From Melioribacter sp. (GTDB lineage Bacteria > Bacteroidota > Ignavibacteria > Ignavibacteriales > Melioribacteraceae): 64,000 nt of DNA. The position numbers and the translations under genes were made by a program. Where the stretch lies: contig PMDS01000097.1 in the NCBI GenBank assembly GCA_003155655.1, forward strand, positions 1 to 64,000, given 5' to 3'. Under the pieces are notes generated by a model. That model saw only the letters and a program-made list of their open reading frames with translations. It was not told where the DNA came from and ran no database searches. This document shows positions 28,601 through 37,544 of the stretch, piece after piece (positions within the stretch are counted from its first letter, which is position 1; each line of letters begins with the position of its first letter).

Positions 28601-30745
28601 ATCTGGTGAATAATCAAATAATTTTCTATATCGCTCCTCGCTTTCTTTGATAATAAATTCAGTTTTTTTACGTTCGGTAATATCACGCGCAACACCTACT
28701 ATACCAATTATTTCAGATTGGTTTCCATATAGAGGTGTAAGTGAACTTTCAAAATAAAATACATCAACATTTCTATGTAAAGACCATTCATATTTTACCG
28801 GTTCACCATCAAGCACTTTTAGATTAGCTATATCATTTATTTCCGATTCTGCCGGTGATAAAAAAGTGGTGAGTTTCTTTCCAAACAGCAATTCTTCTGT
28901 AAGTCCATACATTTCAGCCCACATACCATATAAACCGGTAATTCTCTGCTCGCAGTCAAGTGTATAAACAAGGTCTTGTATTGAATTAATAACTCCTCTA
29001 AACCTTGCTTCACTTATTCTAAGAGCATCTTCTACTTTTTTCCTTTCAAGTTCTGCTGCTGCACGCGTAGCAAATATTTGAAGCATATCTTCAATTGGTT
29101 TAGTATTTTTTAAAGGTGCCCTGCTTAACACTACAATCAAGCCTAAAGGTTCTTCATTTGCGCTAAACAACGGAATACCAATATAACCCTCAATCTTCAT
29201 TTCCTGAAGAAGTGTATCGTTAGAGAAAAGTTGAGCAACTCCAGATTTGTAAACTGTGGTTTTTTTACATAAATAATTTTCAAATGGTGTGTTATTTAGT
29301 TCATATTCAAAATTATTTCTTTCTCTGCCGTTAGCAAAAACAGCAAGAGTTGCAATTCTTTTAGTCGGTAAATTATGTAGAAGGCCAATATAGGCGGCAT
29401 CTACACATAGAGCTTTAACCAAATTTTCGACCAAAGATTTAAAAAATGCTTCACCAATTTCGACGGAGATACCTTTTGCTAATGCTTCAAGCTGAAATTC
29501 AGCGTTTATTCTTTCAGTAATATCCTGTGCAGCACCAAACAATCTTAAATGATCTTTTAATTCTTCATGTACAATACACTTGCTTTCTTCTCTAATCCAT
29601 CGTATTTCACCTTTTTTTGTAATAATCCTAAACTCAGATAATTCATTCTGACCAGGACGTAAATCATCAATACGTTTTAATACTCTTTCAGAATCTTCAG
29701 GATGAATAAAAAATGTCCAACCTCCTTTTTCAAATATTTCGGGAATTGCGAAACCGGTAATTTCTTCAAAAGCACCTCCAGCCCAATCTATTTGATACGT
29801 TCCATTTTTATGCCTCGTACAGGAAAAGAAATAATCGGAAGTTAATTCTGAAAATAATTTGTAACGTTGCTCTGACTTTTTCAAGGTTTTATAAAAATCT
29901 TTTCTGTAACTGATATCGCGCATGAAGCAAAACATTAATCCGCCGCCTTCATCCATGAAAAAAACGTTTGCTTCAATGTCAATTATTGAGCCGTCCTTAC
30001 GTCTATGTTTAGTTTCAAAATTTGCATTACCAGTTTCAATTAATTTTTGAATCCTCTGTTTAATATCTTCATCCTTATCACGTACGTCAAGGTCATGTAC
30101 TTTCATTTTTAAGAGTTCTTCTCTTGAATAACCGGACATACTTACATATGATTCGTTGACTTCAAGTATGCGCGCTTCGGTATCAACAAGGTAGAATCCG
30201 TCAAGTGTAGTTTCTATGATGGATCTATATCTCTTATCGTTACGTATTAATTCCAGTTCGGATTTTTTTCTTTCAGTAACATTTCTTTGTATTGCAAGAA
30301 AACCAACAATGTTTTTGTCTTTATCTAGAATTGGGTTTGCAGAATTCTCGATATTTAATAATTTCCCACTTTTTGTTTTGTTTACAAATTCACATTTTAC
30401 AAGTTGGTTGTTCAATAGCTTCTTCCAAAGATCTCCATATTCGTCCTTGTTCGTAGTTCCACTATTTAAAATACATGGAGATGCTTTACCTACAATTTCC
30501 TTTTTTGTGTAACCATAGACTTTTGTAAAAGCATTATTGATATAAGTTATAACGCCTTGTTTTGAGGTCATGAACACAATTTCTTCAGAAGATTCCAGCC
30601 CATTTTGTAAGGCACCGTCATTCCAAAATTTTTCAGAAATAGAATTATCAGGTTTCTTAACTGCGGGTTTTGAAATTTGAGCTCGCCCCTTTTGTTTTTC
30701 TTCTTTTCCAGTCAATAACTTTTTAGTTGATTTTGATCTGCTCAT
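25643..30745 (-). CDS. hybrid sensor histidine kinase with about nine PAS domains, one GAF and a C-terminal receiver
   Basis: A 1,700-residue soluble protein with no membrane helix. In order: PAS1-3 (about 50-415), GAF (about 425-585), PAS4-9 (about 590-1300, with repeated starts such as ESEERYRNLIEYSPEAIAVH), HisKA with NMSHEFRTPLNGILGFAQLL (His about 1331), HATPase (VENSIKYTSEGE, RDTGIGINEEQ, GLGLGLSLASRM) and a receiver (about 1580-1700) with VLLVEDNS, LLMIDINLG (phospho-Asp about 1629) and YLAKPFEKKE. It would integrate several cytoplasmic redox, ligand or light-type inputs into a phosphorelay. Last gene of a four-gene minus-strand operon, 19 bp after the preceding gene. Output regulator unknown. 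Confidence 0.92.
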   Translation of the reverse strand: MSRSKSTKKLLTGKEEKQKGRAQISKPAVKKPDNSISEKFWNDGALQNGLESSEEIVFMTSKQGVITYINNAFTKVYGYTKKEIVGKASPCILNSGTTNKDEYGDLWKKLLNNQLVKCEFVNKTKSGKLLNIENSANPILDKDKNIVGFLAIQRNVTERKKSELELIRNDKRYRSIIETTLDGFYLVDTEARILEVNESYVSMSGYSREELLKMKVHDLDVRDKDEDIKQRIQKLIETGNANFETKHRRKDGSIIDIEANVFFMDEGGGLMFCFMRDISYRKDFYKTLKKSEQRYKLFSELTSDYFFSCTRHKNGTYQIDWAGGAFEEITGFAIPEIFEKGGWTFFIHPEDSERVLKRIDDLRPGQNELSEFRIITKKGEIRWIREESKCIVHEELKDHLRLFGAAQDITERINAEFQLEALAKGISVEIGEAFFKSLVENLVKALCVDAAYIGLLHNLPTKRIATLAVFANGRERNNFEYELNNTPFENYLCKKTTVYKSGVAQLFSNDTLLQEMKIEGYIGIPLFSANEEPLGLIVVLSRAPLKNTKPIEDMLQIFATRAAAELERKKVEDALRISEARFRGVINSIQDLVYTLDCEQRITGLYGMWAEMYGLTEELLFGKKLTTFLSPAESEINDIANLKVLDGEPVKYEWSLHRNVDVFYFESSLTPLYGNQSEIIGIVGVARDITERKKTEFIIKESEERYRKLFDYSPDPIIVHKNFEILFINSAGINLFGATNSSQIVGKNILAFVIPDFHEVVKARINELNSGTDKLPTIHEKFIKLDGNIIDVEESTISFHHQGENAVQVVLRDITERKKAEKQIQFQAELINVIRDSILLIDRFGKIIYANEAALKLHQYSYDELTNANFKELVFENDRDFVSDKIEKIFTSGSNSFEKLFRKKDGTIYPAEIDAQVIVLEDEKYILSVERDLTERKIAEEQIKLQALLLDSAKDSIFLHDSDGIIVYANEEAYKSRGFKREEVILRKIFDFVIPEDKELFGKRIEKILETGKLTFETYHFRKDGSIFPIEVYSQLINIQGTDYFLSVSRDISERKKSEITLKESEERYRNLIEYSPEAIAVHGDDKILYGNSSFAKLVGVENADQMIGKPVMSFIHPDSKEIAIDRIKKVLQNGKPLQPVEEKIFKVDGSVLDVEVISVPILYDNKQAIQVIMRDISEKKHIESEIRKLSRAVAQSPAAIIITNVNGEIEYTNPKFVEVTGYTLAEVLGLNPKILKSGEQSREFYKDLWDTINSGNEWRGEFHNKKKSGELYWELTSISPIKDEKGEITHFLAVKEDITNRKKIESELIKSKEIAEEANKLKSSLLANMSHEFRTPLNGILGFAQLLRDEVTDSSQMDMVEKITRSGKRLMSTLNSVLTLTELENNNYLITKIEIDIVFFCQQIKTLFERAAHAKKLSIATYISNAELWIKTDETLLTKIISCLVENSIKYTSEGEIGIYLDVIKEKNRIEKLQIKIRDTGIGINEEQQNLIFKEFKQLSEGFRRDYEGLGLGLSLASRMATLIGGKISVNSSLGKGSTFTLTIPVNEIYEQEITQTLQSNRRTEMIHNIPNQKSNDLINVLLVEDNSLNVEVVQRFLSKICKVSYSKNGLEAIKMAEENNYDLLMIDINLGHGMNGVEVLAELKKFGKYARVPVIALTGYASDSDKRDFLSQGFTHYLAKPFEKKELINVITKIMSKK

Positions 30746-30764
30746 CGTTAACGTAATACCTCAG

Positions 30765-33700
30765 TTAAATTTTAGGGATTGAAAGACTAAATATGCTGCC
30801 TTTACCTTGAACACTTTCAACATGAATCTTGCCGTTATGTCTTTCAACAAAATCTTTACATAAGATTAATCCAAATCCAGTACCACCTTCTCCATCAGTT
30901 CCACGGGTTGAAAAATGAGTATCGAGTCTAAAAAGTTTGTTAAGATCATTTTCAGCTATTCCAATACCAGTATCTTCAACAGTAATTAAAATTGCATCTG
31001 GCAGATTTGTTACATTGATATAGATATTTCCATACGGGTAAGTAAACTTAATAGCATTGGAAAGCAGATTACGTATAATTGTAGCAATCATGTTCCTATC
31101 AAAGTTTATTACAAGATTTTCAGGAACTTCCGAATGAAGATTCAGGTTTTTCTTCTCAATATTATTTCTTAAGAAAGAAATAATTTCCTCAATTAAAAAA
31201 GAAAGATTATTCGGTTCGGGATTAAATTCAATAGCCCCTCTCTGGATCCTACTCCAAGCCAGCAGGTCTTCAATAAAGTTAAATTGTGTTTTTAGACCCT
31301 CATAAAGTTTTTGAATAAATATTTTTCTTTCATCGTCTGTAATTTCTTCATCTTCAGCAAGAATATTTGCCATTCCAAGCAGGCCCTGAAATGGGCTTCT
31401 AAGATCGTGGGCAATAACAGAAAAGAATTTATCTTTCATCATATTCAGTTCGCGAAGCTTTTGTTCTGACTTTATAATCACTTCTTCAGCCTGTTTACTT
31501 GCAGTGATATCTATTAAATAACCATGGAAATTAGTGATGTTGCCTTGGCTGTCTTTTATAATATGAGTAAAATCATCAAACCAGCGGTATTCTCCATCTT
31601 TTCTTTTTACACGGTATTGCTGCTCAAAATGCATTTCATTTGCGTTACTATGAGCTTTAACTTCGTCAGATACCCTTTGGCGGTCTTCCGGATGTATAAT
31701 TTGTTTAAAATTGACTGAATCATCCATGAATTCTTCCGGACTGTAACCTAAAATAGTTGTGACATTTGAAGAGACATATTCAGCATTTGCATTTGGTGTC
31801 GCGTTCCATTTAAATACAACTACTGGTCCTGCAATAAATAGCTGACGCTCCTCGGCTAATGTTTTCTCTGCAAGTTTTTTTTCAGTAAGATCGTGAATTA
31901 TAGAATACAAAAATTTCTTGCCTTGAAATTCAACTGGACCGCTGTAAACTTCCACATCTCGTATACTGCCATCGGCAAGTTTATGTTTAAAATTGAAATA
32001 ATTTTGAGATTGTTCAACACTTTTTTTCATTTCCCTACTGATAACTGATAATTGTTGTATATTAATTTCAGAAATATTAAGAGATGTAATTTTATCCTTT
32101 GTGTATCCATAATATTCGCATGCAGAATTATTTGCATCAACAATATTTCCTGTGGAAGGATCAAGAATTATCATTACAGCATAGTTATTATTGAATATGG
32201 CTTTATATCTTGATTCACTTTCATACAATTCTTTTTCAAAACGCATCCTATCCGTAATATCGCGAGTGTTCACAACAATTCCATTAATTGTCGAATCGTC
32301 AATGAAATTTCTTGCATATGATTCAGTACAACGCCAGGATCCAGCAGTGTGTCTTATTCTGAAAGTCGTAGATTTTATAGAATCTTTGTTTTTTATTAAA
32401 TCCAGAAATGCATTTTGCACTTCGTTAAGGTCATCAGGGTGAATTAATGGAAAAATATTTTTCCCTAATAGTTCTTGACCAAATATTTCTTTTGATGATG
32501 AGGTATCAAATAATACTTTACCCTCTTTAGAAATAATTGAAATTATGTCAGAACTCCTATCAAGCAGGGCACGAAAACGTCTTTCGTTATTTCGAATGGT
32601 CTCTTCATTTTGAGTCCTTTCGATTGTGAATGCAATTTGATTGGCAATCGTCTCAACTAGTTTTAGATCATCAGGTGAAAATTCATGAGGTTTATTAAAA
32701 TAAAGTGCAATCTCCCCGATTAATTTATCCTTTGTCTTCATTGGAATAAGTACCAGAGCTTTAATCGATTCTTCAAAAAATATTTTTATATATTCTTTTG
32801 TTAATGGGCTGGTTTTAATGTCGAAAATTTGAACACTCTTTGTACTATGTTCATTGCATTGCCAAAGTTCACAACTATTACAGAATAAAATAAAATTCTC
32901 AGAAAGATTTTTAGCGCTATGATATTTTATTTTACCATCTTTTTCATCCAAAAGGTGAAGTGATACTTTATCAGCAAAATTATTGTTTATTATTCCCTGT
33001 GTTGCCACTTCAAAAATGTTTTCGAGAGCTGTATTCTTATTTACTTTATCACTAAGAAAATTAATAAATTGTAACTGCTCTAAACGATGGTTAAGTGCTT
33101 CTTCAGCCTTTTTTTTATCAGTAATATCTTCTACAGTTCCTTCATAATAAATTATATTACCATCAGCATCTTTAACTACCTTCGCATTTTCTCTTACATA
33201 AATGATATCTTTATTCTTTGTATACCAGGCCGTTTCATATCCAATAACCTCACCATTTTGCTCAAGTATTTTTTTAAAGTCAATTCTTGAATATTTTTCC
33301 GTATAACCGCTTTGTTCAACATTTCTTTTGGCAATTTCATCAAAAGAAGAGAAGCCCAGCATTTTTATTATTGTTGGATTTGCCAGAAGAATTTTTCCTT
33401 CGGGTGATGTTCTATAAATTCCTATTGGAGAATTTTCGTATAGATTTTTGTAACGTGCTTCACTTTCGTGGAACAACTTTTCTAATCTGATTTTATCATC
33501 GGTATTTATTTGCAATGTTACATCTTTCCCTGTTGCCTGGAATTCTAAAATCTTCCCCTTACCAATTTTTATAGGTACAATTATCCATTCAATTAATTTG
33601 TTCTCACCGGAATTTAAGGTTAATTGTACCTGGCTCCGAATAGGCTCAGATCCTTGTTTAATTGATTTAAGTAATATTTTCAAGCTTGTTTTGTTAGCTT

Positions 33701-33917
33701 TAGATATAAGATTAAGCAGTTTTTTCCCGGTTAATTTTTCTGCAACACTTTCAAGCAGAGTACAAATATTTTCATTAATATAAGTAATAGTAGAATCAGG
33801 TTGAAATTTACATACGAATAATGAGCGATCTTCAAATAATGTACCTAACCAGTTAGTCATTTCAAAATGGTCAGTTAAGTCTTTTATTAATTTTTCTTTA
33901 CTACTTTTTTTTACCAT
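30765..33917 (-). CDS. PAS/GAF sensor histidine kinase
   Basis: A 1,050-residue soluble kinase: PAS (about 35-135), PAS (about 150-270, YKNLYENSPIGIYRTSPEGK), GAF (about 275-435), PAS (about 440-555), PAS (about 560-680), PAS (about 690-815), HisKA with FFSVIAHDLRSPFQGLLGMA (His about 836) and HATPase with NLLSNAIKFTYP, VEDTGIGIAEND and GTGFGLILCKDF. No receiver. It lies between the double-receiver protein and the hybrid kinase, gaps 50 and 19 bp. The GAF contains several Cys (FCNSCELWQC) that might hold a cofactor or metal; that is speculation. The decayed kinase at 16536-17358 resembles its catalytic half. Confidence 0.92.
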   Translation of the reverse strand: MVKKSSKEKLIKDLTDHFEMTNWLGTLFEDRSLFVCKFQPDSTITYINENICTLLESVAEKLTGKKLLNLISKANKTSLKILLKSIKQGSEPIRSQVQLTLNSGENKLIEWIIVPIKIGKGKILEFQATGKDVTLQINTDDKIRLEKLFHESEARYKNLYENSPIGIYRTSPEGKILLANPTIIKMLGFSSFDEIAKRNVEQSGYTEKYSRIDFKKILEQNGEVIGYETAWYTKNKDIIYVRENAKVVKDADGNIIYYEGTVEDITDKKKAEEALNHRLEQLQFINFLSDKVNKNTALENIFEVATQGIINNNFADKVSLHLLDEKDGKIKYHSAKNLSENFILFCNSCELWQCNEHSTKSVQIFDIKTSPLTKEYIKIFFEESIKALVLIPMKTKDKLIGEIALYFNKPHEFSPDDLKLVETIANQIAFTIERTQNEETIRNNERRFRALLDRSSDIISIISKEGKVLFDTSSSKEIFGQELLGKNIFPLIHPDDLNEVQNAFLDLIKNKDSIKSTTFRIRHTAGSWRCTESYARNFIDDSTINGIVVNTRDITDRMRFEKELYESESRYKAIFNNNYAVMIILDPSTGNIVDANNSACEYYGYTKDKITSLNISEINIQQLSVISREMKKSVEQSQNYFNFKHKLADGSIRDVEVYSGPVEFQGKKFLYSIIHDLTEKKLAEKTLAEERQLFIAGPVVVFKWNATPNANAEYVSSNVTTILGYSPEEFMDDSVNFKQIIHPEDRQRVSDEVKAHSNANEMHFEQQYRVKRKDGEYRWFDDFTHIIKDSQGNITNFHGYLIDITASKQAEEVIIKSEQKLRELNMMKDKFFSVIAHDLRSPFQGLLGMANILAEDEEITDDERKIFIQKLYEGLKTQFNFIEDLLAWSRIQRGAIEFNPEPNNLSFLIEEIISFLRNNIEKKNLNLHSEVPENLVINFDRNMIATIIRNLLSNAIKFTYPYGNIYINVTNLPDAILITVEDTGIGIAENDLNKLFRLDTHFSTRGTDGEGGTGFGLILCKDFVERHNGKIHVESVQGKGSIFSLSIPKI

Positions 33918-33967
33918 TATATTACTTTTATTTACTTATAAAAACTGTTGATTGCGTTAACCAACTT

Positions 33968-34759
33968 TTATTGCCGAGCTACTGATAATTTTTCATTGAA
34001 TTCTTCCAAAAATTGATCAGGAACAAGTGATTTTTTAATTATACCATCGTAAGTAAAAACTTTTGTTGATAATTCTTTTATAGCATCTATTAAAAGATAT
34101 ATCAAAATTTTCTTATCTGGAGCTATGTCTTTTATCTTTTGTGTTAATATTTTTTTATCAAGAAGACTTAGTTTGTCGCTAAGAAAAATATAACTTGGAT
34201 AGTATTCAGAAAATATATTTAATCCTGCAACTCCGCTGGAAGCAGAATGTATAATAAACCGACCATTTAAGAGGGAAGAAAAATAAGATATAAATTCTGA
34301 GTCATTATCAACAATGAGCAGTTGTTCAGCAATAATTGAATCGGCAGCTTTATTTAGATCGTATAATTTTTTTTCCTTTGATTCCTCAAACTTAATAACA
34401 AATTTCTGAATCCGGCTTTCAGCAACATTTATATCAATTGGTTTTACAAGGTAATCTGTAATTCCCATCTCAGCAATACTTCCGAATGTTTTTTTATCGC
34501 TATGTGCTGTAATAATCATTACCGGAATATTTTTTAGCATCGCATTTGATCGGATTTTTTTCAAGGTTTCAAATCCATCCATTATTGGCATCGAAATATC
34601 CGATAAAATAAGGTCGGGGATAGATTTCATCATTAACTCCAGAGCAACTTTGCCATTTTCAGCCTCAAATACTTCGCAAACAAATTTTCTTTTAATCAAA
34701 GTTCTTAGAATGGTTCGTATACCCTCATCATCTTCAATAATTAAAAACTGTAACAACAA
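33968..34759 (-). CDS. double-receiver response regulator without DNA-binding domain
   Basis: A 263-residue protein. Receiver 1 (about 1-122) is canonical: IIEDDEG acidic pair, LILSDISMPIMDGFE phospho-Asp and YLVKPID lysine. After a linker, residues about 140-260 look like a second receiver (LLIVDNDSEF) but its beta-3 region reads IFLSDKLSLLDKK and the Thr and Lys positions are not canonical, so it is probably a non-phosphorylated pseudo-receiver. There is no output domain; it likely passes phosphate or binds partners in the surrounding kinase operon. Gaps to both neighbours are short. Confidence 0.82.
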   Translation of the reverse strand: MLLQFLIIEDDEGIRTILRTLIKRKFVCEVFEAENGKVALELMMKSIPDLILSDISMPIMDGFETLKKIRSNAMLKNIPVMIITAHSDKKTFGSIAEMGITDYLVKPIDINVAESRIQKFVIKFEESKEKKLYDLNKAADSIIAEQLLIVDNDSEFISYFSSLLNGRFIIHSASSGVAGLNIFSEYYPSYIFLSDKLSLLDKKILTQKIKDIAPDKKILIYLLIDAIKELSTKVFTYDGIIKKSLVPDQFLEEFNEKLSVARQ

Positions 34760-34777
34760 TCCACTCCTATTAATAAA

Positions 34778-36310
34778 TTAAATTATTTTTTTAGCTATTG
34801 TAAAATAAAATGTTGTTCCTTTACCCTCGCAACTTTCTACCCAAATTTTACCGGAATGTTTTTCAATAAATTCTTTGCATAGTATCAAGCCGAGTCCGGT
34901 TCCTCTTTCTTTTGCAGTTCCATATGTTGAAAAATAAGAGTTTTCCTTAAGAAGATTCTTTAAATTCAGTTTTGATATTCCAAGACCATTATCTTCAACT
35001 AATATTACGAAATTATCTTTTTCTTCTGTACAATAAATCTTTACAATCCCATCTCTGTTTGTAAACTTAATTGCATTTCCGCACAAATTCATCAGAATTG
35101 ACTGGAGCATGTTTTCATCAGCATAAATAATTGTTCCAGGGTCAACTAAATTATTTAATTCAATATTTTTCTGCTGGGCATTAGCATTCAAAAAATCAAT
35201 TACCATATTTATGTTTGAACAAAGATTAATACTGCATGGTTGAAATGTAATTCTACCAGTCTGAACGCGTGACCATTCAAGAAGGTTTGTTAATAAGTTA
35301 TTAGTAGTTTTTGAAATATCCATTATTGAAGAAGCATATTCTTTTATCTCTTCCTTTCCAAGAATTTCAATGTCATTTACTAAAATTTCTGAATAGCCAA
35401 GTAAACCATTTATAGGAGTACGCAAATCATGACCTATAATTGCGAAAAATTTATCTTTCGTTTTGTTGATTTGTTCAAGTTCCTCAGTAAATTTTTTTAT
35501 TTTGAATTCGGATTGCTTCTGTTCAGTAATCTCCCTTAAAATAATCAAAACCTGATCATTACTTGTGATTGCAAAGCGTGCCTCAAAAAATTGCAGCTTT
35601 GCAGCGTCTCCAAGTTGAAATTCAAAAGTCTGCAATTCACCTGTTCGAATTGTGCTTTCAAGTGCAGATAGAAATTGGCGGGCTATAGGTTCGGGGAATA
35701 AATCATTAACAGATTTGCCTTTGAAAAAACTTGAACGAGGAAATAAATTGTTATAATTATTAGTCTTCCATTCTATAAATGTACCTTCAGATGAAACCAC
35801 AAAAAGAATGTCCGGCAGTGCTTTGAATATTGAATAATCTCCGACTTTAATATCATTTATTAATCTTTTGCTAAATTCTTTTTCAGTGATATCCTCTACT
35901 ACAATGTCAAAAAATATAATTTCGCCGGTTTCATTTTCGACAGGTTGAATGTATTCCTTTAATAAAATTGATTGACCGTTTTTTTTAATCCAGTTATTCG
36001 TCAAGGACTCTTTTCCAAAAGTATCTTTGAAAAATGAGGAATATTTTTTAGCGGAGAAATTATTTTTTAAATATTTATCGTGATTTATTTTTTCAGATAA
36101 TTCTTCTAATGATTCAAAACCAATCAGCTTAATTAAAGCACTGTTGGCAAAAACAAGTTCTCCACGCTTAGTTATTCTAAAAAACCCGAATGAAAAATTT
36201 GGTGCAAATTCTTTTTGTTGACCTTGTAAATCGCTTTTTAATTCTTCTTTAACAGGTTGTAAAAAGCTTTTGTTAGTCTTAATATTTTTAATAACTATTT
36301 TTTCTTCCAT
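34778..36310 (-). CDS. PAS sensor histidine kinase
   Basis: A 510-residue soluble kinase and first gene of the minus-strand operon. PAS (about 38-150, FFRITKRGELVFANSALIKL), a second PAS (about 155-275), HisKA with KFFAIIGHDLRTPINGLLGY (His about 294), HATPase with MNLCGNAIKFTNRDG, VEDNGLGISKLN and GTGLGLILCKEF. The stop is 18 bp before the double receiver start, which suggests that the receiver is its direct partner. The stimulus is not evident. Confidence 0.92.
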   Translation of the reverse strand: MEEKIVIKNIKTNKSFLQPVKEELKSDLQGQQKEFAPNFSFGFFRITKRGELVFANSALIKLIGFESLEELSEKINHDKYLKNNFSAKKYSSFFKDTFGKESLTNNWIKKNGQSILLKEYIQPVENETGEIIFFDIVVEDITEKEFSKRLINDIKVGDYSIFKALPDILFVVSSEGTFIEWKTNNYNNLFPRSSFFKGKSVNDLFPEPIARQFLSALESTIRTGELQTFEFQLGDAAKLQFFEARFAITSNDQVLIILREITEQKQSEFKIKKFTEELEQINKTKDKFFAIIGHDLRTPINGLLGYSEILVNDIEILGKEEIKEYASSIMDISKTTNNLLTNLLEWSRVQTGRITFQPCSINLCSNINMVIDFLNANAQQKNIELNNLVDPGTIIYADENMLQSILMNLCGNAIKFTNRDGIVKIYCTEEKDNFVILVEDNGLGISKLNLKNLLKENSYFSTYGTAKERGTGLGLILCKEFIEKHSGKIWVESCEGKGTTFYFTIAKKII

Positions 36311-36976
36311 GGTTTACTATAGTTCTTTACAAATACAGTTTAAGCCTTCTTTAGATTCAAATGAAGGTTCTTCAGTCAATGTTTATTTAGAGAGTTATAA
36401 ATGTAACGTTCACCAATAAAAATGCCATTGTATAATTATGATTTGAAATAAAACCAAATTTTTTGTCAGTAAATAGGCAAAAAATCACAAAATAAAGTAT
36501 ATATATAAGACATTTGAAAAATATTACAAAAATATATCAAGGCTATGTTCATTAGCAGACAAGTGGTTAATATTGGCCACAACCTGCAAATTTAAATTGA
36601 TTAACGATTCTTTAATTTTGGTAAAAAGGGGAAAATTTTGTGTGTTGATTAAAGAATAAATCTTATTGTAAAAAATGAAACCGGAGATGCACTCTTTAAT
36701 ATCAATTGAATTTTTCTTGTTAAAACTAGTAGAAAACTGCTACCAAATTGGCAACTCTTTTTCTCATATTTATTAAAAATGTTTTTTTTTGCAGATACTA
36801 ACTTCTTGTTTAAAATGAAAAATATACAATTAATTTAAATAACCATTTTGTTTTAATCCTTTCACATTTTCCGATTCTATTTGTTAATCCTAGTATATCA
36901 AATAAAGTATAATACAAATTCTAAACTATTAAATATTTTAACCGATAATAGGAAAAAAATATTTATGGAGAGATCT
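36311..36976. promoter_or_regulatory. divergent intergenic region with sigma28-like promoter for cheW1
   Basis: A 666-bp AT-rich region between the kinase operon and cheW1. TAAA (36923-36926), 15 bp, ACCGATAA (36942-36949) matches the flagellar sigma28 consensus TAAA-N15-GCCGATAA at 11 of 12 defined positions, and lies 27 bp before the cheW1 ATG. The rest shows no gene; a promoter for the minus-strand kinases must lie toward 36311-36500. Confidence 0.6.
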
Positions 36977-37462
36977 ATGTCCAATATACATGAGCACAAA
37001 TCGGAAACAGGTGAAATTCTGCAGATAGTAAGTTTTAAGATTGGCAATGAAGAATTTGGTGTGAACATACTTAATGTTCAAGAAATAAATAAAATGACGC
37101 AAATAACCAAGGTGCCAAATGCACCTGAATTTGTAGAAGGTGTTATAAACTTACGCGGAAGGGTAATACCGGTAATAAATTTACGCACTCGTCTAAAACT
37201 AGAGAAGAAAGAGTCTGATAAAGATACACGCATAATAGTAGTAGACATAGAAAAGAACACAGTAGGATTTATTGTAGATGGAGTAAGTGAGGTGTTACGT
37301 ATACCGGTAAGTATAACCGAAGCACCTCCGGAAATAGTAGCTGGTGTAGATTCAGAATTTATCAAATCAGTAGGAAAGCTGGAAGACCGTCTCCTGATTT
37401 TAATTGATCTTGATAAGATTCTTTCGAATAAGGAAAAAGTCAGTTTAAGTGCTGTAGCTTAA
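36977..37462 (+). CDS. cheW: CheW coupling protein, paralogue 1
   Basis: A ~161-residue CheW linking receptors to Che[21 protein letters not shown] starts the SH3-like fold, then [20 protein letters not shown] and [13 protein letters not shown] with the conserved Gly-Arg loop, ending in [19 protein letters not shown] at 36977 is chosen because GGAGAG lies 7 nt before it and the near-identical paralogue at 49893 starts at the matching place; an upstream ATG at 36965 adds four residues. Preceded by a sigma28-like site and followed by an MCP gene, probably co-transcribed. Confidence 0.95.
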   Translation: MSNIHEHKSETGEILQIVSFKIGNEEFGVNILNVQEINKMTQITKVPNAPEFVEGVINLRGRVIPVINLRTRLKLEKKESDKDTRIIVVDIEKNTVGFIVDGVSEVLRIPVSITEAPPEIVAGVDSEFIKSVGKLEDRLLILIDLDKILSNKEKVSLSAVA

Positions 37463-37544
37463 AATAAATTTAATAATTAATAAGCTAAGGGAGGGTTTAG
37501 CGAATATAAAACAATTTCTGGAACTGAAGTTCCAAGGAGTTTTA

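Noticed and set aside
36590-36600. Possible sigma54 site TTGGCC...TGC before cheW1
   Set aside because: GG to GC spacing is 9 instead of 10 and a much better sigma28-like site lies closer to the gene.
36881-36976. Upstream extension of cheW1 by about 30 residues
   Set aside because: The extension would overlap the sigma28-like promoter, and the near-identical cheW3 starts at the equivalent of 36977 with the same GGAGAG.
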